From: a virus
IMG/VR virus record: IMGVR_UViG_3300042898_002419
Span: 1-57,635 of that record
DNA length: 57,635 bases
Direction: 5' to 3' (one strand)
Part shown: in pieces, positions 31,119 to 39,343 of the stretch
How the letters are laid out: every line of letters starts with the position of its first letter
Numbering within the stretch: the first letter of the stretch is position 1
The notes under the pieces: generated by a model
The model's input: the letters and a program-made list of their open reading frames with translations, nothing else
Told to the model about the DNA's origin: nothing
Databases searched by the model: none
Made by a program: the position numbers and the translations under genes

Positions 31119-32273
31119 CTAGTGCGGTCCTAAGGGTGTTCTCAAAGTCATTTGTTCAAGTACGCTGGTTAATTTTGTTCGTGTTCTGTTTTCATACCAA
31201 CTGTATATATTCCTAATTGTATCAACATTGCTAATAAAGCGTGATCTGCACTGTTTCCATTGTGATTTGGCGTGTTCGGTATCAAGCAACAGTGTTCGAT
31301 TGAGTTCAATGGCTGCGACTATGCGGTCAAACGGGTTGGCAATAGTATCATAACTATGATCAACTACATCATCAAACATGTCAAACCCAAGTTCTCTAAG
31401 GTGAGATATGATACCACACCCACCGAGGATAATTGGAAAATTACAACCATAAAAACTATGTGCAGTTTTTTCAGTGATCATGAATGATGGCGCTGCAAAT
31501 ACAGACTCACTCACTATTTCTACAAAACTGTCCTGATACATGGCTCGCAATCTGTTTTCAAAATTCCCAGCATTGTCAGTGGCACCTTGGCCATATTCCT
31601 GATAGATATTGTAGCTGTCCAGATTGATAGCATTGTTATTTTTTACATGATCAAATCCACGGAGTATAGATTCTCGTATGACATCATGTGTTGGTCCAAA
31701 CTGCCAGCCCACTGTGTCTAAAAATGACTGCGGCATGCCATTGGGGTTGTTCAAATAGGTTATCACACCTGTGCGATTGTACTCCTGACCAAACAAATAA
31801 CTCAATGCAACCAATCTATGAGCACGTACATGTCTGTTTAGACTGATATAGGTGTTGTCACTGTCAAAGTTTTTGTCCAGCACCGGTTCTATCAAACTGT
31901 ATTCAGCACGTTGATTTGTCCAGTCACCGCCCCAGGCAATGATATGCAGATTAGGCTCACTGAGTTCGTTCTCTAATTGTTCTACACTGGTAAACAATAC
32001 TATTTGTGTGTCAGGATGACGACGAGCAAATCCTTCAATACTGATAACTCCTGATTGTTGACGATCCTGCCACCAGTTGAATTCACTCCATCCATGCAAC
32101 ATATCCTTGATTCCCACAAACACCACTGGAGACTGGCATTGTGCGCTTTGCAAAAATCTATCCATGGCCAGTGTATCACAACTCCACAGATAGTAACTTT
32201 CATTGTTGCCCACTAGTTCTTGAAATAGTGGTAAACTACAATCATCATACACTGCTTGGCTTATTACATACAT
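31119..32273 (-). CDS. Glycosyltransferase-like protein, fucosyltransferase-type C-terminus
   Basis: 384 residues. The N-terminal ~200 are not recognised. Later come P-S-F-M-I-T-E-K-T-A-H-S-F-Y, F-P-I-I-L-G-G-C-G and L-R-E-L-G-F-D-M-F-D, the T-E-K-T ... P-x-I-x-x-G-x-x-G ... L-R-x-x-G-F pattern of GT10-like phage proteins, then D-H-S-Y-D. It is coupled by TAATG to the upstream P-loop protein. A role in decorating virion or host glycans is plausible. Confidence 0.6.
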   Translation of the reverse strand: MYVISQAVYDDCSLPLFQELVGNNESYYLWSCDTLAMDRFLQSAQCQSPVVFVGIKDMLHGWSEFNWWQDRQQSGVISIEGFARRHPDTQIVLFTSVEQLENELSEPNLHIIAWGGDWTNQRAEYSLIEPVLDKNFDSDNTYISLNRHVRAHRLVALSYLFGQEYNRTGVITYLNNPNGMPQSFLDTVGWQFGPTHDVIRESILRGFDHVKNNNAINLDSYNIYQEYGQGATDNAGNFENRLRAMYQDSFVEIVSESVFAAPSFMITEKTAHSFYGCNFPIILGGCGIISHLRELGFDMFDDVVDHSYDTIANPFDRIVAAIELNRTLLLDTEHAKSQWKQCRSRFISNVDTIRNIYSWYENRTRTKLTSVLEQMTLRTPLGPH

Positions 32274-32911
32274 TAGATTTGTCCTGCCACACGAACTGAA
32301 TACCAGTCTTGCCGTAGCTGCCGCGCCTGCTCCAACATTGGTTCAATATTCATTTGATTGCACACCAACATGTATTCTTCCACAAAGGCCTGTTCACTTG
32401 CCAACATCTTGGTTAAATTTATAGATTTCATATGGTATTGTTTTTTGTAGTTTTCAAACAGTTGATTTTCGTTGCCACGTGTATCAAATCCTAATTTTTC
32501 TTGTTGACCGGATACCCATGCTCCCCATTGGTCTAAATCAAGGTCTACATAATAAAATTCAGTTGGATCTATGTTCACAAAATAATTTTCAAATTCTCCC
32601 GGATGTACCGGCAACACTATTCTAGAATAGTGCAGCCCACAAAATACATTGAGCAGTCTATACTGTGCATTTTCTAAAAAATCAGCATGAGCTCTATGAA
32701 ACTGTTGCCAACTGTCAAATTCTTGAGTTACTTGACCAAAGCGATAATTTTCCAATCTGTCAAAATTGTCAGGAACTGGCGTTCCTTGATCCAGGTGATG
32801 ATCCAGTTGGTCTTTTCGCAGCAGCGGCATGGTGTCTTCTCCTAGAGAAAACAATCTGGCTAGAAAGTTGCCTGCATGCCCGGGCAGATACAACAAGATC
32901 ACAGTCTTCAT
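32273..32911 (-). CDS. P-loop sulfotransferase-like protein
   Basis: 212 residues. V-I-L-L-Y-L-P-G-H-A-G-N-F-L-A-R-L-F is a sulfotransferase-like first strand and loop (x-P-G-x-x-G/S-x-F). The rest has Y-Y-V-D-L-D-L-D-Q-W and mixed helices, without a clear R-D-P motif. It shares this opening style with the protein at 32919. Function uncertain. Confidence 0.5.
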   Translation of the reverse strand: MKTVILLYLPGHAGNFLARLFSLGEDTMPLLRKDQLDHHLDQGTPVPDNFDRLENYRFGQVTQEFDSWQQFHRAHADFLENAQYRLLNVFCGLHYSRIVLPVHPGEFENYFVNIDPTEFYYVDLDLDQWGAWVSGQQEKLGFDTRGNENQLFENYKKQYHMKSINLTKMLASEQAFVEEYMLVCNQMNIEPMLEQARQLRQDWYSVRVAGQI

Positions 32912-32918
32912 GCTCTAC

Positions 32919-33542
32919 TTATAGGTGCATGAGCCGCAGAGATTTTTTAGATTGTAGCCGAATCCAGTGATCCAGGAATTTGAGTTGATGTGTATTGGGA
33001 GGATCTATTATATTTTTTCCGTGGGCAAACTCTTTGAGGTTTATAATCTGGTCTGGAGAATACTCTTGAATTATTTTGGGCACCGCCGGATCAACTGGCT
33101 GTCCGTTGAATGTGTCTGCATCCTTGATAATTTGTCTTAGGTAGACTTGATTGTTATCCGGAGCATGGGTGCATCGTCTAGTCTCATCTGTAAACCACCA
33201 GGCCTGTTTTTCCCAAGCCAGTCTCAGTTGCAGGTGCAGGTCGGCATATAGAAAAATCTTAAAGGTATCATTGGGTATTGACCGATTGTAATCACCCCAG
33301 AATGGATTGCACACCAGGAACAGCTTGCGGCCTGCTAGTTGTTTTAATTCATGATTGTTGGGCCAGATTTCTTGGGTTTTCCATTGGCTACGATCACGCA
33401 TCAATTCTGGTGAGAACTGATGGTTGATCATTTCCCACGTTTCATCGATGCTGTGTTGAAAATTGCCGGACAACAATAGATAGTAATACAACGCAAAACC
33501 GCCGGACCCACCTTGATAAAGGATGCAAACGTCTTGTGTCAA
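32919..33542 (-). CDS. P-loop sulfotransferase-like protein
   Basis: 207 residues. V-C-I-L-Y-Q-G-G-S-G-G-F-A-L-Y-Y-Y-L-L-L opens with a glycine-rich nucleotide loop. F-L-V-C-N-P-F-W-G-D and N-L-K-E-F-A-H-G-K are other blocks. The only available start is TTG 33542, four bases after the stop of the 1167-residue protein and in its frame, so stop readthrough would fuse the two. Another start could lie further in. Confidence 0.5.
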   Translation of the reverse strand: MTQDVCILYQGGSGGFALYYYLLLSGNFQHSIDETWEMINHQFSPELMRDRSQWKTQEIWPNNHELKQLAGRKLFLVCNPFWGDYNRSIPNDTFKIFLYADLHLQLRLAWEKQAWWFTDETRRCTHAPDNNQVYLRQIIKDADTFNGQPVDPAVPKIIQEYSPDQIINLKEFAHGKNIIDPPNTHQLKFLDHWIRLQSKKSLRLMHL

Positions 33543-33545
33543 AGG

Positions 33546-36500
33546 TTACTGTGTTTTGATAATGCTGGCCATGAGTCTGAGTCTACTTTCGTGGACTGCT
33601 TGGGCTGACTGTTTGGCATCCTGATCAAACTGTTTCTTTGTGGCCTTGACAATTCCGCTGAAGCGACGATCACCAGTTTTGCGATCACCTGCGGAATCAG
33701 CAGCAGTGGCAGCAGCACCGGCTTTGGTTTTGTATCTGGCAAGAGTAGCAGGGCTGAGTTCGTCTAGTTGTTTATTATCGGTTGCTGCGTCTTGCTGACC
33801 TGTTAGTGCTTGCAGCAATGCTCTAGCAACCACACGATCTTTTTCTTGTTCATCGTCAGGCAACTGATCATAGTCAATGTTCATCAACTTTGCTCGTTGT
33901 TGAAGTTTTGCTTCTAGTTTGCCAGCGGCTCGTAATTTTTCTGTGTCATCAAATTGTTCAGGATTTTGCACAAATGCTTGAGCAGTGGTATTCCAACCTT
34001 GGTGAATGGCATCGCTGATGGCTTCGATGTCTGTGACGCCTTGATCAATCATTTGTTTGGCATACGCAGCTGATTTCAAGTTTGCTTGCCATCCAAATGT
34101 GTTGCCAGGGCTACTACGACCATATCCGTATGCAGTATCCAGTGCTTCGTCACTGACAGTTGCCAGTTGTTGTACGCTTAACTGCTGGTCATTGCCTTCC
34201 GACACACCTCTACCTAGTTGTCTTAGATCAGATGTCAGCACTGTTTTTGTAGTGGCACTGGACGGAATTGTGATACGAGCATGCTCTCGGTCCCGGCTCA
34301 TGTCAACCACTTGTGCTTTTTGGTCAATGTACCGTACTGTGTCACCTATCTGTATCTTTTTCATGGACACACCGCCAAGATTGACTGGTCGATCACCTGC
34401 ATAGTTACCGTGGGCTTCTGAGATATCCTGTTCGGTCATTGAACTCATTTCAATGTAGCCTTTTTCTTGTGCGTCACTCCATCTGGCCCATTCACGATTA
34501 TCTATTGACACTGTGGTTCTACCTGTAGTACCGGAGTACTCTGAGTTGTCATCGTACTTGGAACTGTTGATATCATCTACTGCTTGTGACCACTGTTTCT
34601 TATCATCAAAGAATTTTTTAGTTGGTGCTGATGGCAAATTGATGCCACGAGTTCCACCCATGTGATCCACATCAAACGGGAAGCTGCCTTTGAAGTTGTG
34701 GGCTTCTGCTATGCCTTGCTCGGGCAGTTGACCCGCAGGGCCTGCCATTTTGTTTCTTGCGCCGCGCTTGATTTTGTATTCACGGTTGGGACTAGTCAAC
34801 TTCATATTACCCATGATCTCTCGGGCTTGGGCCACACTGTGATATGTTCCTTCTTTTTTGCCATCTCTATAAATGCTATACACATACTCTGCATCAGGAG
34901 TGTGTCCCAAGGTGTAGTTGACAGATCCATCTGCGGCTGAGCCTTCCGCCACACCTTGCTGTTTAAGTTTAGCAGTAACTACTGGATTCTTACTTGTACC
35001 AAATCTTGCTACTGCTTTCTTGATTGCTTGTTCTTTAGTGCCACTGAAAGTCATAGTGTGTGATGTGCCACCTGTCTTGGTGCCAACTGTAACTACCCAC
35101 TGTTGATCAGAGCCTTCCGCCACGCCTTGAGAAGCATTCTTTGAAATTTTGAAATACTTTTGTCCCTTGACAATATCAACTACATCCAACAGCCCTTTTT
35201 TATACAGGTAGTAATCAGTACCTTCCATTCCAGCGACCCCACCTGGGCTTCGGGGATTTGGATCAATACCTGCTGCTCTTAACATATCTGCACGACTGCG
35301 AACTTTTCCATCCTGCATCACTCTCAATACTTTTTTCATTTTATCATTGATTGTGTTTGGAACTTTGGACAACCAAGAATCATAATTTATCTTGAGTTTG
35401 CCTTCCGCCATGTCTTGCTCTCCATCAGAGCTAAGAATAGATTCTAATTCATCTACTATTTTATCATATTGAGGTGTGCCGTCAATTTCCTCGGGATTAG
35501 TGATAACTCCAGTTACATAAACCATTGCTCTATAGAACTCAGGGCTATCATCAACTGCGGCCTTTACTTCAGGAACAGTTTTATAGATTTGAACCATCTT
35601 TCTTGCCAAGCCACGGTATTTGTTATTAATGTCTATTACTGTGCCTTCCGCCACACCCTGCTCATCCAACTCATCATCTGTTCCCATGCGGTCATCTTCG
35701 AGTCCTGCTATGTCTGCTGCACCGCCTGCGTCTCCGGCTGTTTGTTGTATGGCCGACCATAGGCGCAGTGGAGCAACCAGATCATCACCGCGAAATTCAA
35801 TGTGGTCACCAAAGCGATCCATCACAGCATAGTAAGCAGGTTCAGAGTCAATGAAAAATTTCACTTCATCATCAGATCTGGCACCCTGCAGATTGTCTTG
35901 CGATTCAAATTGGTCTGCATCTTTAGCGACTCTACGCTCACTGCCTTGAGCAGGGAAACCTTGTTGTGATTGTTGGGTCGGTTGTTGAATTTTTTGTGCT
36001 GCTGGATTGGATAATTTTGCTGCTGCTGCTTTTGTTTGAGCGATGGTCATCCAGGTGTTTCGCTGTCTACTGTCCATGGGTTGACCTCGTTCTGCAACCA
36101 TTTGGGCGTAAATTTCTTTAGCCAGGGCATTTACATCTTGATTTTGTTGTATGCGAGGATCATCTCGACGCATATTAAAAAGGTCAGACGTGGTATCTTT
36201 GGCCATGACTTGCTCGTCTAAATTCCTAAAAAAGCCGTGCCATATTTTGTTGCCATTATTGACATGTATGTCTGTTATCATAAACCCTGTATTACTGATG
36301 CCCAGGTCTTCCAACCAAGAATCAAATTCAAAAATAGCACTATCTTGATCTCGACGAGCCAATTGAGTAAACCGTTTTTGGTCCACATCTGCCAGCCACT
36401 TGTTTCCCAGGCCAGATCTTACAGAATTTAGTAGTTTAATTAATTCTTCATCAGTTAGTTTAAAAACGCCACCGTCTCCACCGCCATTACCATCGTGATT

Positions 36501-37049
36501 GCTATCACTGCTGGGTGCAAATTCGTTTAATCGGCCTTTTGCCATACCTTGCTCTTTGAGAGCACCGTAATTTTTTAGTAGCATGTTAGCGCCCTGAACA
36601 AAATCAGCATCAATTTGATACAGCATTTTTACTAGTTCTTGGTGTTGGCGAGCAGCCAGGGCCGGTTCAGGACTGTAGGATCTGTTACCTGACATTATTC
36701 TATTAGATGCAGTGTCACGAGAACGTGCAATACGATCATATTCTTTTCTAAATTCTGGATTTGAAAAACTGAATTTATCTGCTGTGCTCCGCACTCGTTG
36801 ATATTCAGCTCTTGCTGCTGGGTTTTGAAGCTGTGCGGGACCACCTGCTGGTGCTACTGGAGTTGACCCCATTGGCGGTTCTGTTGCGTCATCATCATCA
36901 TCTGTTGCTGTTGCTGGTGCTGCTGCTGAAGTGTTTACACCTGGTAAGTTTTGCAAGTTTGGGTAAATTGGATTACCGTTGGCGTCAAAGGTCACACGTT
37001 CCGTTAGGTTGTCGGTGGAGTTAGGTTTGAAAAATTCGTCAAGTATCAT
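33546..37049 (-). CDS. 1167-residue modular protein with repeated QGVAEG-type linkers
   Basis: Starts M-I-L-D-E-F-F-K-P-N. Residues ~35-60 are Ala/Asp rich. Eight linkers divide it: E-Q-G-M-A-K-G (166), E-Q-G-V-A-E-G (463), E-Q-D-M-A-E-G (544), S-Q-G-V-A-E-G (640), Q-Q-G-V-A-E-G (697), E-Q-G-I-A-E-A (777), E-Q-D-I-S-E-A (873) and G-R-G-V-S-E-G (946). Most segments between them are 50-90 residues and unrelated to each other. No enzyme motif was recognised. V/M/I-x-Glu before Gly/Ala fits the T4 prohead protease rule, so this may be a polyprotein cut during capsid maturation. Internal ATG/GTG starts were not needed. It ends I-I-K-T-Q. Confidence 0.75.
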   Translation of the reverse strand: MILDEFFKPNSTDNLTERVTFDANGNPIYPNLQNLPGVNTSAAAPATATDDDDDATEPPMGSTPVAPAGGPAQLQNPAARAEYQRVRSTADKFSFSNPEFRKEYDRIARSRDTASNRIMSGNRSYSPEPALAARQHQELVKMLYQIDADFVQGANMLLKNYGALKEQGMAKGRLNEFAPSSDSNHDGNGGGDGGVFKLTDEELIKLLNSVRSGLGNKWLADVDQKRFTQLARRDQDSAIFEFDSWLEDLGISNTGFMITDIHVNNGNKIWHGFFRNLDEQVMAKDTTSDLFNMRRDDPRIQQNQDVNALAKEIYAQMVAERGQPMDSRQRNTWMTIAQTKAAAAKLSNPAAQKIQQPTQQSQQGFPAQGSERRVAKDADQFESQDNLQGARSDDEVKFFIDSEPAYYAVMDRFGDHIEFRGDDLVAPLRLWSAIQQTAGDAGGAADIAGLEDDRMGTDDELDEQGVAEGTVIDINNKYRGLARKMVQIYKTVPEVKAAVDDSPEFYRAMVYVTGVITNPEEIDGTPQYDKIVDELESILSSDGEQDMAEGKLKINYDSWLSKVPNTINDKMKKVLRVMQDGKVRSRADMLRAAGIDPNPRSPGGVAGMEGTDYYLYKKGLLDVVDIVKGQKYFKISKNASQGVAEGSDQQWVVTVGTKTGGTSHTMTFSGTKEQAIKKAVARFGTSKNPVVTAKLKQQGVAEGSAADGSVNYTLGHTPDAEYVYSIYRDGKKEGTYHSVAQAREIMGNMKLTSPNREYKIKRGARNKMAGPAGQLPEQGIAEAHNFKGSFPFDVDHMGGTRGINLPSAPTKKFFDDKKQWSQAVDDINSSKYDDNSEYSGTTGRTTVSIDNREWARWSDAQEKGYIEMSSMTEQDISEAHGNYAGDRPVNLGGVSMKKIQIGDTVRYIDQKAQVVDMSRDREHARITIPSSATTKTVLTSDLRQLGRGVSEGNDQQLSVQQLATVSDEALDTAYGYGRSSPGNTFGWQANLKSAAYAKQMIDQGVTDIEAISDAIHQGWNTTAQAFVQNPEQFDDTEKLRAAGKLEAKLQQRAKLMNIDYDQLPDDEQEKDRVVARALLQALTGQQDAATDNKQLDELSPATLARYKTKAGAAATAADSAGDRKTGDRRFSGIVKATKKQFDQDAKQSAQAVHESRLRLMASIIKTQ
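34941..34961 (-). repeat. QGVAEG linker repeat, copy in 1167-residue protein
   Basis: Plus-strand GCCTTCCGCCACACCTTGCT begins here; encodes Q-Q-G-V-A-E-G. It is the reference form of the repeat. Confidence 0.85.
35112..35132 (-). repeat. QGVAEG linker repeat
   Basis: One base from the reference form over its first 16 positions (CACGCC for CACACC); encodes S-Q-G-V-A-E-G. Confidence 0.8.
35400..35420 (-). repeat. QGVAEG linker repeat, DMAEG variant
   Basis: GCCTTCCGCCATGTCTTGCT; encodes E-Q-D-M-A-E-G. The outer bases are kept and the middle codon pair differs. Confidence 0.75.
35643..35663 (-). repeat. QGVAEG linker repeat
   Basis: GCCTTCCGCCACACCCTGCT; encodes E-Q-G-V-A-E-G, one silent change from the reference. 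Confidence 0.85.
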
Positions 37050-37050
37050 G

Positions 37051-37731
37051 TTATGCTTCTTCTATGTAATCTGCTGAGGAATTTCTGGCAGCATTTTTTC
37101 TATGTGCCTGAAACATTCTCACGGCCATGTCTGCTTCATCCAGACTTCTGAACCGACTGGGCAACACCCGACCCAGATGACGGATTTCAAAACCGCGCAC
37201 CTGATCGCCATAACATTCCAGGCATGTGCCATCTTCCAGAGTGATAGTTTTTACAGGACCAGCTTCGGCCATCACAGGGTTGATTGTGGGCGGCGGAACA
37301 TAGTCTTCACCGCTGGGTTCGTCTTGAGTGGGGTCTTCCGACACTTCTTGATCGTCGGCCTTGGCTGGATTACGGTCTTGTATTTCTTTGCTGGCCTTGC
37401 GTTCTAGTTCTTTTTTCTTGTCTTCCAGTTGATCCAGATACTGTGTAAGGTCTTTTCTGACCCGGCTCAGCATGTCTTCGTCAATCTCGGCCATGCGTTC
37501 GGCCAGTGCAGTCTGAGTGGGTACCACATCATCTCCTACCATGTACCGGCCAAAGGGTTTGGATTGCTTGTTGCTGCCCAGCACCGGAGACACCGTTTCA
37601 GGCTTGAACAAGGCCGGCAATTGTGGCACTGATTTTTGTTGTGCGTTGAGTCCCGATTTTGTTTTGACAGGAGTAATGTCTGACTCTATCACAGCCAGAC
37701 GTTTTAGTATATTGGCGATGCTGTTGCTCAT
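37051..37731 (-). CDS. Charged virion-type protein with linker-like sites
   Basis: 226 residues. I-L-K-R-L-A-V-I-E-S near the start, a Lys/Glu coiled coil at ~75-120, D-D-Q-E-V-S-E-D-P, V-M-A-E-A-G-P-V, and a folded C-terminus (G-D-Q-V-R-G-F-E-I-R-H-L) ending Y-I-E-E-A. The V-I-E/S, V-S-E/D, M-A-E/A and I-E-E/A sites all fit hydrophobic-x-Glu cleavage. No family recognised. It is coupled by ATGA to the Dps gene and sits two bases before the 1167-residue gene. Confidence 0.65.
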   Translation of the reverse strand: MSNSIANILKRLAVIESDITPVKTKSGLNAQQKSVPQLPALFKPETVSPVLGSNKQSKPFGRYMVGDDVVPTQTALAERMAEIDEDMLSRVRKDLTQYLDQLEDKKKELERKASKEIQDRNPAKADDQEVSEDPTQDEPSGEDYVPPPTINPVMAEAGPVKTITLEDGTCLECYGDQVRGFEIRHLGRVLPSRFRSLDEADMAVRMFQAHRKNAARNSSADYIEEA

Positions 37732-38168
37732 GCTCTATTGTCTTTCAGATAACTACGCAATTGCCAATGATATTTTCCATGCTGACTTAGACGTCCTGCC
37801 ACAAAGTCAGCAATACCCTGTTGATTTTCTTGTTCTGCTTCGGCAAAGCACTGATTCAACAGATCAATCATTTGTTGATTGTTGGCCAACAGTTCTTCAA
37901 TCATGAGTCGAGCACGTGGTATTTTGGTCTGACCTGAAATTTGTGTAAGCTCGCCAAAACGTTCAAAACTGGCCGGTGCATACTCGTCAAGATATCTTAT
38001 GTACTCGGCAACAGGATCTACGGCTGAATACGCATCTTGGTAGATGTTCTGGAAAAAATCATGCAGTTCGCCAAAGTCCGGCCCTTCCACATTCCAGTGA
38101 AAGCCCTGGGCTTTTAGATAGTAGGCAAAGTTAGTTGCCAATAGAGTTTTTAAACTGTCCGCGAGCAT
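37728..38168 (-). CDS. dps: Dps-family ferritin-like protein
   Basis: 146 residues of a four-helix bundle. N-F-A-Y-Y-L-K-A-Q-G-F-H-W-N-V-E-G is the Dps first-helix signature with the His/Glu iron ligands; F-G-E-L-H-D-F-F-Q-N-I-Y and V-D-P-V-A-E-Y-I-R complete the ferroxidase site. Dps stores iron and shields DNA from oxidants. AGGA precedes ATG 38168. Placed among probable packaged proteins, it may protect DNA in the virion or the injected genome; that is inference. Confidence 0.85.
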   Translation of the reverse strand: MLADSLKTLLATNFAYYLKAQGFHWNVEGPDFGELHDFFQNIYQDAYSAVDPVAEYIRYLDEYAPASFERFGELTQISGQTKIPRARLMIEELLANNQQMIDLLNQCFAEAEQENQQGIADFVAGRLSQHGKYHWQLRSYLKDNRA

Positions 38169-38343
38169 TCTTGTTCCTTTTGTATTCCTTGGGCGTGTTA
38201 GGCGTAGGATCTGTAGAGTATTTACCTGTCAACAAGGAACCACCTGATCTTGCGACCATGCCCATGGGCTGGCTTACAGTGGCCATGCTGCCCGTCCCAC
38301 TGGTACCCACCGAGATGTCTTCCATTATTTCATATGCTCTCAT
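38131..38343 (-). CDS. Small protein with capsid-targeting-like start
   Basis: 70 residues starting at ATG 38343, M-R-A-Y-E-I-M-E-D-I. The start resembles the T4 capsid-targeting peptide (M-K-T-Y-Q-E-F-I-A-E), as do 40419 and 39344. The remainder is Gly/Ser rich, then P-T-P-N-T-P-K-E-Y-K-R. It overlaps the Dps start by 38 bases. Function unknown. Confidence 0.6.
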   Translation of the reverse strand: MRAYEIMEDISVGTSGTGSMATVSQPMGMVARSGGSLLTGKYSTDPTPNTPKEYKRNKNARGQFKNSIGN

Positions 38344-38632
38344 TTTCAATCCTTAACAGTGAGTTTTTTACTATGCGTGAGTTTACTGGACCTTCTGCAA
38401 TTCTCACGTTTTTCACTTCAATTGTGCCGCATGCTGGCGGAACTAATTCCCAACGCAGTTCGTACTTGCCTGGCGCAGCCCAGATCTGCAGAAATTCTTC
38501 CAGATACTGTTCTCTCCAGACCCAGGTTCGTTCTGCAAACAGTTCATTGTTCACATACACTCTGTAGTTGGGATCAGCTCCAGTCCAGTCCACACTCACG
38601 TCTGCTTTGACTATCACAAACTGGCGGGTCAT
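38330..38632 (-). CDS. Small beta-rich protein, possible carbohydrate-binding fold
   Basis: 100 residues. Y-R-V-Y-V-N-N-E-L-F, Y-E-L-R-W-E-L-V and V-K-N-V-R-I look like beta strands of a jelly-roll. It resembles 47530-47964 in plan (G-M-E-I-W-I-D-N-Q-K-L-F). I recall similar small proteins from aquatic phages, possibly virion decoration or ligand-binding. No enzyme motif. Confidence 0.6.
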   Translation of the reverse strand: MTRQFVIVKADVSVDWTGADPNYRVYVNNELFAERTWVWREQYLEEFLQIWAAPGKYELRWELVPPACGTIEVKNVRIAEGPVNSRIVKNSLLRIENESI

Positions 38633-38652
38633 TGCGACACAGTCAGATCAAA

Positions 38653-39342
38653 TTAGGCCGCAGCGGTATCAGACGGTGCCAAAGCCACTGCGTTGGCCAC
38701 ACGACGGTCAGTATGCAGTCCAGCACTGCGTTCATAGAATTTGTCCATTATTTCAGCAGCAGCGGCTGCTGATTGTGCAGCTTTTAATTTATTGCCCGCT
38801 GCTTTTTCTGTGTTGTTGAATTCCCACTGTATGAATTCCAATTGATCTTGAAGACTGGATCCTTTTATAGGCCTGCCCATTTGTGCTTGAAAATCTTTCT
38901 GCCGTGGTGGGTGCCATTGAGCAATACCGTATGCTTGGCCGCCATCGCCCACGGCTGCTGGATTGATATTTTTGCCTGACTCGGCCTGCAGATTGCCAAC
39001 AATGCCCGCGGCCTGTGCTGCTGACCAACCCTGTTGTGTAAAGAACTTCAGGGCCGTGGCTGCATTGGCCGATGATCCGGCTGCTGTGGCAGGTGCAGTT
39101 GTTTGTCCGCGAGCAAATTCTCCCAGATTGGGCAATTTTATTTTGCTGCCCACAGTTATCTGCCCAGTGGCAGGAATGTCCGGATTCATGTAAAGCAGGC
39201 CGGACACAGTGGTGTCAGAGGCCTTGGCCAATTTTTCCAGAGTGTCTCCTGCTTGCACAGAATACATTTTGCCCGGCACACTAGGATCCACAGCCTCGGC
39301 TAGAACTCTACTGCTGCGAGGCAAAAAATCACAAGATTTCAT
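38653..39342 (-). CDS. LysM plus phage-tail-type lysozyme protein
   Basis: 229 residues. V-L-A-E-A in the first 20 is a possible cleavage site after a leader. Residues ~26-72 form a LysM domain (Y-S-V-Q-A-G-D-T-L-E-K-L-A ... I-K-L-P-N-L). From ~95 F-T-Q-Q-G-W-S-A-A-Q-A-A-G-I-V-G-N-L-Q-A-E-S and Y-G-I-A-Q-W-H match the Phage_lysozyme2 family that cuts peptidoglycan. Probably virion-associated, opening the wall at entry. GGA lies seven bases before the ATG. Confidence 0.85.
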   Translation of the reverse strand: MKSCDFLPRSSRVLAEAVDPSVPGKMYSVQAGDTLEKLAKASDTTVSGLLYMNPDIPATGQITVGSKIKLPNLGEFARGQTTAPATAAGSSANAATALKFFTQQGWSAAQAAGIVGNLQAESGKNINPAAVGDGGQAYGIAQWHPPRQKDFQAQMGRPIKGSSLQDQLEFIQWEFNNTEKAAGNKLKAAQSAAAAAEIMDKFYERSAGLHTDRRVANAVALAPSDTAAA

Positions 39343-39343
39343 G

